Shown one piece after another: positions 1-13,033 of a DNA stretch of 64,000 nt. Under the pieces are notes generated by a model. It was not told where the DNA came from and ran no database searches. It worked only from the letters and a program-made list of their open reading frames with translations. Within the stretch, counting starts at the first letter, position 1; every line of letters starts with the position of its first letter. The translations under genes were made by a program, and so were the position numbers. This stretch comes from Futiania mangrovi (GTDB lineage: Bacteria; Pseudomonadota; Alphaproteobacteria; Futianiales; Futianiaceae). Location: assembly GCF_024158125.1 (NCBI RefSeq), contig NZ_JAMZFT010000001.1:930001-994000 (forward strand), read 5' to 3'.

Positions 1-1
1 T

Positions 2-634
2 GCACTCTTCAACCTCGTCTCCCTGATCCTCATCACGCCGTTCGTCGCGTTCTACGTGCTGCTCGACTGGGACCGCATGGTCGCCAAGATCGACGGCTGG
101 CTGCCGCGCCGCCACGCCGACACGATCCGCAGGATCGCGCACGACATCGACGATGTGCTGGCAGGCTTCATCCGGGGGCAGGGGACGGTGTGCCTGATCC
201 TCGGCGTCTTCTACATGCTGGGGCTGAGCATCGTCGGCCTCGATTACGGGCTGATCATCGGCTTCGTGGCGGGGCTGCTGACCTTCATTCCCTTCGTGGG
301 CGCGGCGGTCGGCCTGCTCATGTCGGTCGGGGTCGCGCTCGTCCAGTTCTGGCCGGACTATTTGATGATCGGGGCGGTCGCGGCGATCTTCTTCGCAGGC
401 CAGGCGCTGGAGGGGAACTTCCTTTCGCCGAAACTCGTCGGCGACCACGTGCAGCTTCATCCGGTGTGGATCATCTTTGCCCTGCTTGCGTTCGGCTATC
501 TCTTCGGTCTGGTGGGGACGCTGATCGCCGTGCCCGCGGCGGCGGTGATCGGCGTTCTGGCGCGCTTCGGCGTCGCGACCTACCTGCAGAGCGACCTCTA
601 CGAGGGTCGTCAGGGACGCGACGGAGAGACATGA
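2..634 (+). CDS. AI-2E family transporter (PerM-like), 5' end cut by the window
   Basis: The reading frame is open from the first bases, so the start lies outside the window and only the C-terminal 210 residues are seen. They show the AI-2E transporter (PerM/YdiK, PF01594) pattern: a hydrophobic helix ending in TPFVAFYVLLDWDRM, a loop with LPRRHADTIRRIAHDID, then several hydrophobic helices containing GFVAGLLTFIPFVGAAVG, and a final segment ending in VPAAAVIGVLARF. It is an inner-membrane permease of uncertain substrate; the family name comes from autoinducer-2 export in one member. The TGA stop overlaps the ATG of hdaA (ATGA), so the two are probably translationally coupled. Many alphaproteobacteria have this gene just upstream of hdaA. 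Family assignment is secure, substrate unknown. Confidence 0.9.
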   Translation, partial: ALFNLVSLILITPFVAFYVLLDWDRMVAKIDGWLPRRHADTIRRIAHDIDDVLAGFIRGQGTVCLILGVFYMLGLSIVGLDYGLIIGFVAGLLTFIPFVGAAVGLLMSVGVALVQFWPDYLMIGAVAAIFFAGQALEGNFLSPKLVGDHVQLHPVWIIFALLAFGYLFGLVGTLIAVPAAAVIGVLARFGVATYLQSDLYEGRQGRDGET

Positions 635-1305
635 GCGCGCAGCTTGCCTTCCGCTGGGATGCCCGGATCAGCCACGGGCGGACCGATTTCGTGGTGTCGG
701 CCGGGAACGCCGCGCCCGTCGGCCTGATCGAGGCATGGCCCAATTGGCCGGGGCGCACCCTCGCGCTCTGCGGGCCCGCGGGCTGCGGCAAGAGCCATCT
801 GGCGAACGTCTGGGCCGACGAGATCGGCGAGGTGCTGCGGCTGCAGCTGGCCGACCTGACGGAGGCCCGCGTCTCCCGCCTGACCGGGGGCGAGAACATC
901 CTGATCGACGACGCCGGTGTGCCGGTGGATGAGGCCGCGCTCTTCCATCTGCTGAATCTGTTGAAATCCGGAGGCGGCAGCCTGCTGATGGCGGCGCGCA
1001 CCGCGCCTGCGCGCTGGAAGACGCGGCTGCCGGACCTCGCCTCGCGGCTGAGGGCCGTGACGGTGGCGCAATTCGACCTGCCCGACGACGACCTGCTCGC
1101 CGCCTTGCTGCACAAGCACTTCCGCGACCGCCAGCTCGACGTTGGCGACGCCGTCATCCGTTATCTCGTGCCGCGCATGATCCGCTCGGGCGCGGATGCG
1201 GCGCGGCTTGCCGAGGCGCTCGACCGGGCGGCGCTGGCCCGCGGGCAGGCCGTTACCGTGCGGCTTGCCGGCGAGGTTCTCGCGTCGGGTCAGAGCGGGC
1301 CGTAA
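631..1305 (+). CDS. hdaA: HdaA, DnaA-homologous regulatory inactivator of DnaA
   Basis: A 224-residue AAA+ protein made of the DnaA ATPase core without the DnaA DNA-binding domain, as in Hda/HdaA. Walker A is GPAGCGKS at residues 48-55, Walker B is ILIDD near 90-94, and a C-terminal box VII-like segment has PRMIRSGADAARLAEALD. In Caulobacter and E. coli, Hda proteins bind the sliding clamp and stimulate ATP hydrolysis by DnaA to stop re-initiation. The ATG sits in an ATGA overlap with the upstream permease stop; a longer reading of the same frame starting inside the permease gene has no homology and was discarded. The neighbouring ppk1 is commonly next to hdaA in this class. The function is inferred from family and context. 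Confidence 0.88.
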   Translation: MSAQLAFRWDARISHGRTDFVVSAGNAAPVGLIEAWPNWPGRTLALCGPAGCGKSHLANVWADEIGEVLRLQLADLTEARVSRLTGGENILIDDAGVPVDEAALFHLLNLLKSGGGSLLMAARTAPARWKTRLPDLASRLRAVTVAQFDLPDDDLLAALLHKHFRDRQLDVGDAVIRYLVPRMIRSGADAARLAEALDRAALARGQAVTVRLAGEVLASGQSGP

Positions 1306-1380
1306 CCGCACTGTCACGGCCACCCGCTACGCCATGCTTTTGCTTTCTCCCGGGGACAAGGCGAGGCAAGATTGAATACC

Positions 1381-3588
1381 ATGACCATTACAGCGGGCAC
1401 CGACAGCATGACCGTTCAGGAGGCCGGCGCCGACGTGTCCGCCGGCAGGGCAGGCGACCTGATGGACTCGCCCACACGGTTCTTCAATCGCGAGTTGAGC
1501 TGGCTGCAATTCAACAGGCGCGTGCTCGAGGAATCGCAGAACCGCAATCATCCGCTGCTCGAACGGTTGCGGTTCCTGTCGATCTCCGCCACCAATCTCG
1601 ACGAGTTCTACACGGTGCGCGTGGCGGGCCTGCGCGGCATGATGCGGGCGGGTGTCGAGACGTTGAGCCAGGACGGGTTGACGCCCGCGCAGCAGCTTGA
1701 GCGCGTGAACGCGCAAGCCAACCGCCTGATCGCGGATCAGCAGGCGATCTGGCGCGGCATCGTGGAGGAGTTGGGCGCCCAGCGCATCGAGGTGCTGGAG
1801 CCGAAGGAGCTGACCGCGGCGGAGCGGCAGTGGATCGAGAAGCGTTTCCTCGACGAGATCTTTCCGGTCCTAACCCCGCTCGCCATCGATCCGGCGCACC
1901 CCTTCCCGTTCATTCCGAACCAGGGCTTCGCGATCGCGTTGCAACTGCGCCGCCGGTCGGACGGCGAGACGCTGGAGGCGCTGTTGCCAGTGCCGAACCA
2001 GCTGCGCCGTTTCATCCGGCTGCCGGATCTCGCCAGGGGCCGGGCCAAGCCGCGCATCCGGTTCATCTCGCTCGAAAACGTGCTGAGCCTGCACTTCGAC
2101 AGCCTCTTTCCCGGCTATCAGGAGGTTGGGCGCGGTGCCTTCCGCGTGCTGCGCGACAGCGACATCGAGATCGAGGAAGAGGCGGAAGACCTTGTCCGCG
2201 AGTTCGAATCCGCCCTGAAGCGGCGGCGCCGGGGAAGCGTCATCCGGCTCAAGGTCGACAATATGATGCCGCCGGACCTCGTGGCGATGGTCGCGGGCGA
2301 GCTGGACGTCGATCCGGGGGAGGTCGTGGTGATCGACGGCGTCCTGGGCCTCGCCGACGTGAACCAGCTCATCGTCGACGACCGGCCCGACCTGAAGTTC
2401 ACGCCCTACAACGCCCGCTTTCCGGAGCGGATCCGCGAGCATGGGGGCGACTGCTTCGCCGCGATCCGGGCCAAGGACATCATCGTCCATCACCCTTACG
2501 AGTCCTTCGACGTGGTCGTGCAGTTCCTGCGGCAGGCCGCCCAGGACCCGAACGTCGTGGCGATCAAGCAGACCCTCTATCGAACGAGCCATGACAGCCC
2601 GGTCGTCAAGGCGCTGATCGAGGCGGCGGAGGCGGGCAAGTCGGTCACCGCGCTCGTCGAGCTCAAGGCCCGCTTCGACGAGGCCGCAAACATCAAGTGG
2701 GCGCGCGACCTTGAACGCGCGGGCGTGCAGGTGGTCTTCGGCTTCATCGACCTGAAGACACACGCCAAGGTATCCATGGTCGTGCGGCGCGAGGGCGGGG
2801 GGCTTCGCACCTATGCCCATTTCGGCACCGGCAATTATCACCCGATCACGGCGCGCATCTACACCGACCTGTCGCTGTTCAGCGCGGACGAGGCGCTGGG
2901 CAGGGATGCCGCGCGGCTCTTCAACTTCATCACCGGCTATGCCGAGCCCGTGGGGCTGGAGAAGATCGCCATCTCGCCTGTCTCGCTGCGCGACACGCTG
3001 CTGCGCCACATTGACGAGGAGATCGCCCACGCCCGCGCAGGGCGCCCCGCCGAGATCTGGGCGAAGATGAACGCGCTCGTGGAGCCGGGGCTCATCGACG
3101 CGTTCTACAAGGCATCGCAGGCCGGCGTGCGCGTGCGCCTCGTCATCCGCGGCATCTGCTGCCTCAGGCCGGGAATTCCGGGGCTGAGCGAGAACATCGA
3201 GGTGCGATCCATCGTCGGCAGGTTCCTCGAACACTCCCGCATCGTCTGTTTCGGCAACGGCGCCCCCTTGCCCTCGCGCAAGGCGAAGGTCTACATCACG
3301 TCGGCCGACCTGATGCCGCGGAACCTGTTCCGCCGGGTCGAGGCGATGGTTCCGATCGAGAACGAGACGGTGCACGAGCAGGTGCTGGACCAGATCATGT
3401 GCGCAAACCTGATCGACACGGAGCAGAGCTGGGTGCTCGAACCCGATGGAAGCTACCGGCGGCTGTCTGCGGACAAGGCCGGCAAGGCATTCAACGCACA
3501 CCATTATTTCATGACGAACCCGAGCCTGTCGGGGCGGGGCTCGACGCTGAGGACAGAGCAGCCGCGGCCGCTCATGGAACGTACCTGA
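1381..3588 (+). CDS. ppk1: Polyphosphate kinase 1
   Basis: A 735-residue cytoplasmic enzyme that reversibly polymerises the terminal phosphate of ATP into inorganic polyphosphate. The N-domain begins with [20 protein letters not shown], typical of PPK1. The two phospholipase-D-like C-domains carry the catalytic histidines: H461 in LKTHAK and H618 in FLEHSR. They are 157 residues apart, the same spacing as His435 and His592 of E. coli PPK1. AHFGTGNYH follows the first. I chose the ATG at 1381; a TTG three codons earlier is possible, and the conserved part only starts near residue 30. ppx follows closely, so synthesis and degradation of polyphosphate are likely co-transcribed. Confidence 0.96.
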   Translation: MTITAGTDSMTVQEAGADVSAGRAGDLMDSPTRFFNRELSWLQFNRRVLEESQNRNHPLLERLRFLSISATNLDEFYTVRVAGLRGMMRAGVETLSQDGLTPAQQLERVNAQANRLIADQQAIWRGIVEELGAQRIEVLEPKELTAAERQWIEKRFLDEIFPVLTPLAIDPAHPFPFIPNQGFAIALQLRRRSDGETLEALLPVPNQLRRFIRLPDLARGRAKPRIRFISLENVLSLHFDSLFPGYQEVGRGAFRVLRDSDIEIEEEAEDLVREFESALKRRRRGSVIRLKVDNMMPPDLVAMVAGELDVDPGEVVVIDGVLGLADVNQLIVDDRPDLKFTPYNARFPERIREHGGDCFAAIRAKDIIVHHPYESFDVVVQFLRQAAQDPNVVAIKQTLYRTSHDSPVVKALIEAAEAGKSVTALVELKARFDEAANIKWARDLERAGVQVVFGFIDLKTHAKVSMVVRREGGGLRTYAHFGTGNYHPITARIYTDLSLFSADEALGRDAARLFNFITGYAEPVGLEKIAISPVSLRDTLLRHIDEEIAHARAGRPAEIWAKMNALVEPGLIDAFYKASQAGVRVRLVIRGICCLRPGIPGLSENIEVRSIVGRFLEHSRIVCFGNGAPLPSRKAKVYITSADLMPRNLFRRVEAMVPIENETVHEQVLDQIMCANLIDTEQSWVLEPDGSYRRLSADKAGKAFNAHHYFMTNPSLSGRGSTLRTEQPRPLMERT

Positions 3589-3606
3589 GGCCAATTGGAC
3601 GGATCC

Positions 3607-5124
3607 GTGTCAGATCATCGGGACGCCTTGAACCCACGCATGGGCACGCGCAGGCTGCTGGGCGTGATCGACGTTGGATCGAACTCGGTCCGCCTCGTTG
3701 TCTACGATCTCTCCGACAACATCGTCGTGCCGCTCTACAACGAGAAGGCACTGTGCGGGCTCGGCCGGCTCGACCCTGAGACGGGCCGTCTGGCGCAGGC
3801 GGCTGCCGACAGCGCGCGGCAAACGCTCAGGCGGTTTCGCCGGCTGGTCGACGCCATGGACCTGACGGAGATTATCGCGGTGGCGACCGCGGGGATCCGC
3901 GATGCGGCCGACGGCGCCGATTTCGTGACCGAGGTGCGCGAGGAGCTGGGCCTGCCGCTTCGGGTGCTGAGCGGTGACGAGGAGGCGAGCTACGCGGCCC
4001 TTGGCGTGCTGTCGGCCATCCCCGACGCCTGCGGTGTCGCGGGTGACCTGGGCGGCGGAAGCCTGGAGCTGGTGGAAGTGGCGCACGCGCAGGCATCGCC
4101 TGCACATCGTGTCTCCCTGCCCATCGGGCCGCTGCGCCTGCCGCAGGGGGCGAGCCCCGCAGAGCACCGGCGGGCGGAGGAGATCATCGATACGGCCCTC
4201 GACGGCGTACCCTGGCTGAGCGAGGCGGCGGGCGACACGCTCTACCTCGTGGGGGGAAGCTGGCGTGCCTTCGCCAAGGCGCACATGGCGCAGACAAACT
4301 ACCCGATCCACGTGCTGGGCGGCTACGCGATGCCGCGGGGACAGGCGCTGACCTTTGCGAGCCTGCTGGCCCGGCAGTCTGCGCGCTCTCTCGGCAAGCT
4401 CGAGAGCATCTCGCGGCGGCGGCAGGAGATCCTGCCGCTCGGTGCGCTGATACTGGAGCGGCTGATCGCGCGGACCCGCGTGCGCAACGTGGTCGTCTCC
4501 GCAAACGGCCTGCGCGAAGGGCTCGCGCACGAGCGCCTGAGCATCGATCCCGACGCCGATCCCCTGCTGATGGCGACGGCGGCGGTGGAAGGACGGCGCT
4601 GCCGCTGGCCGGGGCTTGGCCGCGCGCTCGATCATTGGCTGGCGCCGCTCTTTGCCGAAGACGGTCCGGCCCGGCTGCGCCTGCGGCTCGCGGCGGCAAA
4701 GGCGAGCGACCTCGGCTGGCGCAAGCATCCCGATTACCGCGCACTGCAGGCGAGCGAGGAAGTGCTCTACGCGACCTGGCCCGGCCTTACCCATGCGGAA
4801 CGGGTGCTGATCGCGCTGGCCGTCGGGCGGCGCTACGACCCGAAGGCGCAGGTGCCGGCGGATGCCGCCGCCGCAATGCTGCTGTCGCCGGAGGAGGTTG
4901 CCTGGGCCGAGCGGCTGGGTCTTGCGCTGCGTCTCGGCCATCTCCTGGCCGGCGGCACCGTCGACATCCTGGAGCGTGCGCGGCTCGAACTGACGGACAA
5001 GACCGTTGCGCTGGTGCTCGGCGTGGGCGAGGGAAGCCTGACGAGCGAGCAGGTCGAAAAGCGTCTCGCCCAGCTCGCCCGGGCCTTCGACCGCAAGCCC
5101 GAGATCAGGACCTGCGACCGGTAA
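3607..5124 (+). CDS. ppx: Exopolyphosphatase / Ppx-GppA family phosphatase
   Basis: About 505 residues. The N-terminal half is an actin-like ASKHA phosphatase fold: GVIDVGSNSVRLVVYD (phosphate loop 1), VATAGIRDA, a glutamate-containing SGDEEASYA segment and GDLGGGSLELVEV (phosphate loop 2). The C-terminal half is the extra helical domain of the Ppx type. It removes terminal phosphates from polyphosphate; some family members hydrolyse pppGpp instead, which sequence cannot exclude. The GTG at 3607 has a GGACGGA ribosome site six bases upstream; a TTG at 3595 and an ATG at 3640 are alternatives. It lies about 18 bases after ppk1 and its 3' end is only 3 bases from the convergent gene at 5128. 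Confidence 0.93.
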   Translation: MSDHRDALNPRMGTRRLLGVIDVGSNSVRLVVYDLSDNIVVPLYNEKALCGLGRLDPETGRLAQAAADSARQTLRRFRRLVDAMDLTEIIAVATAGIRDAADGADFVTEVREELGLPLRVLSGDEEASYAALGVLSAIPDACGVAGDLGGGSLELVEVAHAQASPAHRVSLPIGPLRLPQGASPAEHRRAEEIIDTALDGVPWLSEAAGDTLYLVGGSWRAFAKAHMAQTNYPIHVLGGYAMPRGQALTFASLLARQSARSLGKLESISRRRQEILPLGALILERLIARTRVRNVVVSANGLREGLAHERLSIDPDADPLLMATAAVEGRRCRWPGLGRALDHWLAPLFAEDGPARLRLRLAAAKASDLGWRKHPDYRALQASEEVLYATWPGLTHAERVLIALAVGRRYDPKAQVPADAAAAMLLSPEEVAWAERLGLALRLGHLLAGGTVDILERARLELTDKTVALVLGVGEGSLTSEQVEKRLAQLARAFDRKPEIRTCDR

Positions 5125-5127
5125 TCC

Positions 5128-5700
5128 TCATTCGAGGTCGCGCAGCGCCTTGACGTCGATCGCCTCGGCATAGGCCAGGCGATCATCCGCCGTTCCGCCG
5201 TCCACCGTCACCATGATGCGGTTGTCGACCAGCATCTGGATCTGATCCTCACCGATGACGGCGGTCTGCCGGTTGATCCGGGTGACCTTGCCCTGGCTGC
5301 CCATGATCGCCGGGTTGGAGAACAGCCCGGCCATCTGCGCGATCATCGGCGAATCCGCGATAAAGGTGACGGTGACGGTTTCGCCGTCGCGGGTATAGCT
5401 GCGCGCGGCCGTGTTGCCGCCGAACAGACCCATGCCGCCGCTGGAGGACTCGGGCTCCTGCCCCTCCCAGCCTTGGGGCGGCTCTGGCAGAAGCGCCGCC
5501 ATCTGTTCGCCCTTCATCTGCTGCATCAGCTGGAGGGCATAGGTCGTGCTTTCCTTCGCGCCCGCGATGTCGCCGTCACGATAGAGTTCCAGCGCCTCGG
5601 TCAGCACGTCCTCCACCTCGTCGGCATGGGCCGGGATCGTCAGTGCGAGCGGAAGCGCGACGAGGCCGAACCGCACGAGGCGTGCGAGCGTCGATGTCAT
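5128..5700 (-). CDS. Secreted or periplasmic protein of unknown function
   Basis: A 190-residue protein that I do not recognise. It has a clear signal peptide: basic start (TSTLARLVRF), hydrophobic core, and probable cleavage after ALTIPAHA near residue 26. The mature part starts with a helical stretch containing EALELYRDGDIAGAKESTTYA, reminiscent of a single TPR-like hairpin, then a Gly/Ser-rich patch, then a beta-rich region with TRDGETVTVTFIADSP and a methionine-rich segment. No catalytic motif is visible. A strong ribosome site, GGAGGGAG, lies eight bases before the ATG. It is 65 bases downstream of rnd on the same strand, so it may be the second gene of that unit. It converges with ppx with a 3-base gap. 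Confidence 0.8.
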   Translation of the reverse strand: MTSTLARLVRFGLVALPLALTIPAHADEVEDVLTEALELYRDGDIAGAKESTTYALQLMQQMKGEQMAALLPEPPQGWEGQEPESSSGGMGLFGGNTAARSYTRDGETVTVTFIADSPMIAQMAGLFSNPAIMGSQGKVTRINRQTAVIGEDQIQMLVDNRIMVTVDGGTADDRLAYAEAIDVKALRDLE

Positions 5701-5765
5701 GTGCAGATCTCCCTCCGGTTGAGTGCGGGCAGACTAGAGGCGTGCGCGGAGGCCCGCAATCCGGG

Positions 5766-6917
5766 TCAGTCCCGCTCCAGCACCACGGAGCCGTCCTTCA
5801 GGCGCAGGCCGATGCGGCCAGCCATCAGGTCGAGGGCCGCATTGCCGAAGATCTCCCGCCGCCAGCCGTGCATGACCGCGTGTTCGCCGTCAGGCTCGGC
5901 GGCAAGGCGCTCCAGGTCGGCGGCCGATGCAACCAGCCGACCGGCGACGCCCATGTCGTCGGCGCACGCCTTCAGCAGCACCTTGAGCAGGTCGAGCACG
6001 GCCGCCGGCACTTGCGGCCGGTCGCCGCGCGAGGGCAGGCGGGGCAGGGCGTTGTCCGGAACCGCGAGCGCGTCCTCGATCACCTTGAGCACCGCGCGTC
6101 CGTTCCCGCTGCGTCCGAACCCACGGGACACCGCGCGAAGCCGGTCCATTTCGTCCGCGCTGACAGGCTTCTGGTGGGCGAGTTCGAGCAGGCCGTCGTC
6201 CTTCAGGATCCGGTTGCGGGGCACGTTCTGCGCCTGCGCCGTCTCCTCCCGCCAGGCCGCAAGCCGCTGGAGCAGCAGGAGCGCGCGCCGGTTCGAGACG
6301 CGGCCCTTGATGCGCTCCCACGCATCTTCGGGCTGCGTCTCGTAGGTCGCTGGATTGGCGAGCACCGCCATCTCCTCAGCGACCCAGTCGGCGCGGCCCG
6401 TCCGGTCGAGCTCGGCCCGAATCGCCTCGTAGACCGTGACGAGGTGCGTCACGTCGGCCAGCGCATACTCCACCTGCTTGTCGTTCAGAGGGCGGCGCGC
6501 CCAGTCAGTGAAGCGCGAGCTCTTGTCGATCTGCACCCCGCAGATGCGCCGCACCAGCGTGTCATAGGCCACCTGGTCGCCATAGCCGCACACCATGGCC
6601 GCGATCTGCGTGTCGAAGAGCGGCGTCGGGATTACCTTGCCGAAGACATGGAAGATCTCGATATCCTGGCGCGCGGCATGAAAGACCTTTAGCACCGCCT
6701 CGTCGGCCAGCAGGGCGTAGAGCGGGGCGAGGTCGATCCCCTCGGCCAGCGGGTCGACGGTCACCGCGTCGTCCGCCGAAATCGCGATCTGCACGAGGCA
6801 GAGCTTCGGCCAATAGGTCGTCTCTCGGTGAAACTCCGTGTCGACGGTGACGAACGGGTGCTTGCGCGCCCGGTCGCAGAAGTCGGCGAGCGCCGATGTG
6901 GTGCGGATCATGGTCAT
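5766..6917 (-). CDS. rnd: Ribonuclease D
   Basis: A 383-residue 3'-5' exoribonuclease of the DEDD superfamily, acting in tRNA and stable-RNA 3'-end trimming. Exo I carries FVTVDTEFHRE with the metal-binding Asp and Glu near residues 26 and 28, Exo II has AARQDIEIF, and Exo III has YALADVTHLV with the DEDDy tyrosine/aspartate. A C-terminal HRDC domain follows (about 210-290), which in E. coli RNase D helps bind RNA. Two in-frame ATGs, at 6917 and 6911, are equally possible. The gene is divergent from aspS, a frequent alphaproteobacterial arrangement. Confidence 0.94.
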   Translation of the reverse strand: MTMIRTTSALADFCDRARKHPFVTVDTEFHRETTYWPKLCLVQIAISADDAVTVDPLAEGIDLAPLYALLADEAVLKVFHAARQDIEIFHVFGKVIPTPLFDTQIAAMVCGYGDQVAYDTLVRRICGVQIDKSSRFTDWARRPLNDKQVEYALADVTHLVTVYEAIRAELDRTGRADWVAEEMAVLANPATYETQPEDAWERIKGRVSNRRALLLLQRLAAWREETAQAQNVPRNRILKDDGLLELAHQKPVSADEMDRLRAVSRGFGRSGNGRAVLKVIEDALAVPDNALPRLPSRGDRPQVPAAVLDLLKVLLKACADDMGVAGRLVASAADLERLAAEPDGEHAVMHGWRREIFGNAALDLMAGRIGLRLKDGSVVLERD

Positions 6918-7019
6918 CTTGGGCCCACGTCATAACGCAGACGGGCGGCCCTTGTCTTTCCCGTCTTTCGAAACCGCCGCAAAAGCCCCTGGATCGCCCT
7001 CCAATAGCCCCCCAATCGC

Positions 7020-7048
7020 TTGACAAGGCGCGCAAGTGCGTGCGTTCT
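7020..7048 (+). promoter_or_regulatory. Candidate promoter for aspS
   Basis: A perfect -35 hexamer TTGACA at 7020-7025 is followed, after 17 bases, by CGTTCT at 7043-7048, a poor -10. It lies 30 bases upstream of the aspS ATG in the aspS/rnd intergenic space. The -35 and spacing are good, but the weak -10 keeps confidence low. Confidence 0.35.
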
Positions 7049-7077
7049 CCGGGCCGCATCTGCGAGGAGAGACCGTC

Positions 7078-8877
7078 ATGCACGCTTACCGTTCCCACAC
7101 CTGCGCGGCGCTGCGCGAGAGCGACGCGGGCACGGCCGTCCGCCTGTCGGGCTGGGTGCACCGGGTGCGCGATCACGGCGGGCTGCTCTTCATCGACCTG
7201 CGCGACCATTACGGCATCACGCAGATCGTGGCCGACCCGGACTCGCCCGCCTTCGCCACGGCGGAGCGGCTGCGGTCGGAATGGGTCGTGCGCGTCGACG
7301 GCGAGGTGCGCCACCGCCCGGCGGAGACCGTGAACGCCAACCTGCCCACCGGGGCGATCGAGGTGTTCGCAGCCTCCATCGACGTGCTGTCGGAGGCGCA
7401 GGAGCTGCCCCTGCCGGTGTTCGGCGAGCTTGAATACCCGGAGGAGACGCGGCTCAAGTACCGCTTCCTGGACCTGCGGCGCGACCGGCTGCACCGCAAC
7501 ATCGTGCTGCGCTCGCAGATCATCGCGTCGATCCGCCGCCGCATGACCGACGCGGGCTTCATGGAGTTCCAGACGCCGATCCTGACGGCGTCGAGCCCGG
7601 AGGGGGCCCGCGACTTCCTCGTCCCCTCGCGTCTTCATCCCGGCAAGTTCTACGCCCTGCCGCAGGCGCCGCAGCAGTTCAAGCAGCTGATCATGGTCGC
7701 GGGCTTCGACCGCTATTTCCAGATCGCGCCCTGCTTCCGCGACGAGGACGCGCGCGCCGACCGCTCTCCGGGCGAGTTCTACCAGCTCGACATCGAGATG
7801 AGCTTCGTGGAGCAGGAGGACGTCTTCCAGGCGGTCGAGCCGATCATGCGCGGCCTGTTCGAGGAGTTCGGCGCGGGCCGCCATGTGCCCGACGCCACCT
7901 TCCCGCGCATCCCCTACGCCGAGGCGATGCTGAAGTACGGCTCCGACAAGCCCGACCTGCGCATCCCGCTCGAAATCGTCGACCTGACGGAGGAGTTCAC
8001 GGACGAGAGCGTGACCTTCAACGCCTTCAAGAACGTGATCGCCAAGGGCGGCGTGGTGCGCGGCATCCCGGCGCCGGGGGCGGCATCGCAGCCGCGCTCC
8101 TTCTTCGACAAGCTGAACGACTGGGCGCGCAAGGACATGGGCGCGGCGGGCCTCGGTTATGTCGTGCTGGAGGACGAGGAAGGCGCGCTGGCCGGCAAGG
8201 GGCCGATCGCGAAGTTCATCCCCGCGCCCGTGCTCGCCCGCATGGCGCACAAGGCCGGCCTGAAGGGGGGCGATGCGCTGTTCTTCTCCTGCGACCAGGC
8301 GGACCGGGCGGCAGCGCTGGCGGGCCAGGCGCGCGTGCGCATCGGGCGGGAGCTTGGCTTGCAGGAGGAAGGCACCTTCCGCTTCTGCTGGGTCGTCGAC
8401 TTCCCGATGTTCGAGTGGGACGAGGACAACAAGAAGGTCGAGTTCTCGCACAATCCCTTCTCCATGCCGCAAGGGGGCATGGAGGCGCTGCTGACCCAGG
8501 ACCCGCTGACCATCAAGGCCTATCAGTACGACATCGTCTGCAACGGCATCGAACTATCGTCGGGCGCGATCCGGAACCACCTGCCGGAGATCATGTACAA
8601 GGCATTCGAGATCGCGGGCTATGGGCCGGAGGTCGTGGAAGGCAAGTTCGGCGGCATGCTCAATGCCTTCAAGTATGGCGCGCCGCCGCACGGTGGCATC
8701 GCGCCTGGCGTCGACCGCATCGTCATGCTGCTGGCAGGTGAGGAGAACATCCGCGAGGTGACGCTCTTCCCCATGAACCAGCGCGCGCAGGACCTGATGA
8801 TGGACGCGCCCGCCGAAGTGGGCGCGAAACAGTTGCGCGACGTGCATATCCGCGTGGTGAAGCCCGAAGGCAACTGA
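7078..8877 (+). CDS. aspS: Aspartyl-tRNA synthetase (probably non-discriminating)
   Basis: A 599-residue class IIb synthetase that charges tRNA-Asp. The N-terminal OB-fold anticodon-binding domain has [19 protein letters not shown]. Motif 2 is seen in [19 protein letters not shown], the bacterial GAD insertion occupies the middle, and motif 3 is [14 protein letters not shown] near the end. Bacterial-type length is about 590. Many alphaproteobacteria have a non-discriminating AspRS that also charges tRNA-Asn for amidation; the sequence alone does not settle this. ATG 7078 was chosen because GAGGAGA lies just upstream and the protein begins at the conserved region; an in-frame GTG at 7036 is less likely. 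Confidence 0.96.
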   Translation: MHAYRSHTCAALRESDAGTAVRLSGWVHRVRDHGGLLFIDLRDHYGITQIVADPDSPAFATAERLRSEWVVRVDGEVRHRPAETVNANLPTGAIEVFAASIDVLSEAQELPLPVFGELEYPEETRLKYRFLDLRRDRLHRNIVLRSQIIASIRRRMTDAGFMEFQTPILTASSPEGARDFLVPSRLHPGKFYALPQAPQQFKQLIMVAGFDRYFQIAPCFRDEDARADRSPGEFYQLDIEMSFVEQEDVFQAVEPIMRGLFEEFGAGRHVPDATFPRIPYAEAMLKYGSDKPDLRIPLEIVDLTEEFTDESVTFNAFKNVIAKGGVVRGIPAPGAASQPRSFFDKLNDWARKDMGAAGLGYVVLEDEEGALAGKGPIAKFIPAPVLARMAHKAGLKGGDALFFSCDQADRAAALAGQARVRIGRELGLQEEGTFRFCWVVDFPMFEWDEDNKKVEFSHNPFSMPQGGMEALLTQDPLTIKAYQYDIVCNGIELSSGAIRNHLPEIMYKAFEIAGYGPEVVEGKFGGMLNAFKYGAPPHGGIAPGVDRIVMLLAGEENIREVTLFPMNQRAQDLMMDAPAEVGAKQLRDVHIRVVKPEGN

Positions 8878-8903
8878 TCGGCACCCGAGGGGGGCTGAAA
8901 GGC

Positions 8904-8940
8904 AAGGCCGCCGGGCAGGGGGTGTCCGGCGGCCTTTCCG
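8904..8940 (+). terminator. Rho-independent terminator after aspS
   Basis: An 11-bp perfect stem, AAGGCCGCCGG (8904-8914) with CCGGCGGCCTT (8926-8936), has an 11-base loop and ends in a short T run. It starts 27 bases after the aspS stop. The T tract is short, as is usual in GC-rich genomes. Confidence 0.75.
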
Positions 8941-8977
8941 TGCCCGCATCCCCGGGGGGGAGGGGACGCGCGCAACC

Positions 8978-9205
8978 TCAATCGAGGTTGATGTCGTCCT
9001 TGTCGGTCAGCGCGCCGGTCGCGGCACCTGCCGCGCCGCCGATGACCGCGCCGCCAAGAACGCTGCCGCCCGTGAGCGCCGCGCCCGCCGCGCCGACGCC
9101 CGCGCCGATGCCGCCGCCGGAAAGCGCGCGCTCGCCTTGCGTGTTGCCGCAGGCCGTCAGCGCCAGCGCGCCGGTAACCAGGGTGATCGCTGCAATCGTC
9201 CGCAT
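8978..9205 (-). CDS. Small glycine-zipper lipoprotein
   Basis: A 75-residue predicted lipoprotein. The signal segment RTIAAITLVTGALALTAC gives a lipobox LTAC with the lipidated cysteine at residue 19. The mature part is almost wholly glycine, alanine and valine with GxxxG spacing (IGAGVGAAGAALTGG, AVIGGAAGAATG), i.e. a glycine-zipper segment as in Rickettsia 17-kDa antigen and YMGG-like proteins. It ends with an acidic tail. It probably sits in the outer membrane; the role is unknown. The ATG at 9205 is preceded by GGAGCGGAGGA, an excellent ribosome site; an upstream in-frame ATG at 9274 would spoil the signal peptide. It lies downstream of nrdJ on the same strand but behind a terminator. Confidence 0.82.
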   Translation of the reverse strand: MRTIAAITLVTGALALTACGNTQGERALSGGGIGAGVGAAGAALTGGSVLGGAVIGGAAGAATGALTDKDDINLD

Positions 9206-9279
9206 CGGAATGTCCTCCGCTCCTGTTGCGCTGTTGCCATCACAACGGGCTGGGGCGGGGGAAGGTTCCTGCAAGGGTC

Positions 9280-9322
9280 CGGAAAAGCGAACGGGCCGCC
9301 CCTCGGGGGAGGGAGCGGCCCG
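9280..9322 (-). terminator. Rho-independent terminator after nrdJ
   Basis: Inverted repeat CGGGCCGC (9292-9299) and GCGGCCCG (9315-9322), with a 15-base loop. Read on the minus strand it is followed by TTCGCTTTTCC. It starts 46 bases after the nrdJ stop and separates it from the downstream lipoprotein gene. Confidence 0.65.
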
Positions 9323-9367
9323 GCCGTCTGACGCAACGCGGAACGTGCGGTGCGTTTCAGTGAGAGG

Positions 9368-13033
<3,666 letters not shown>

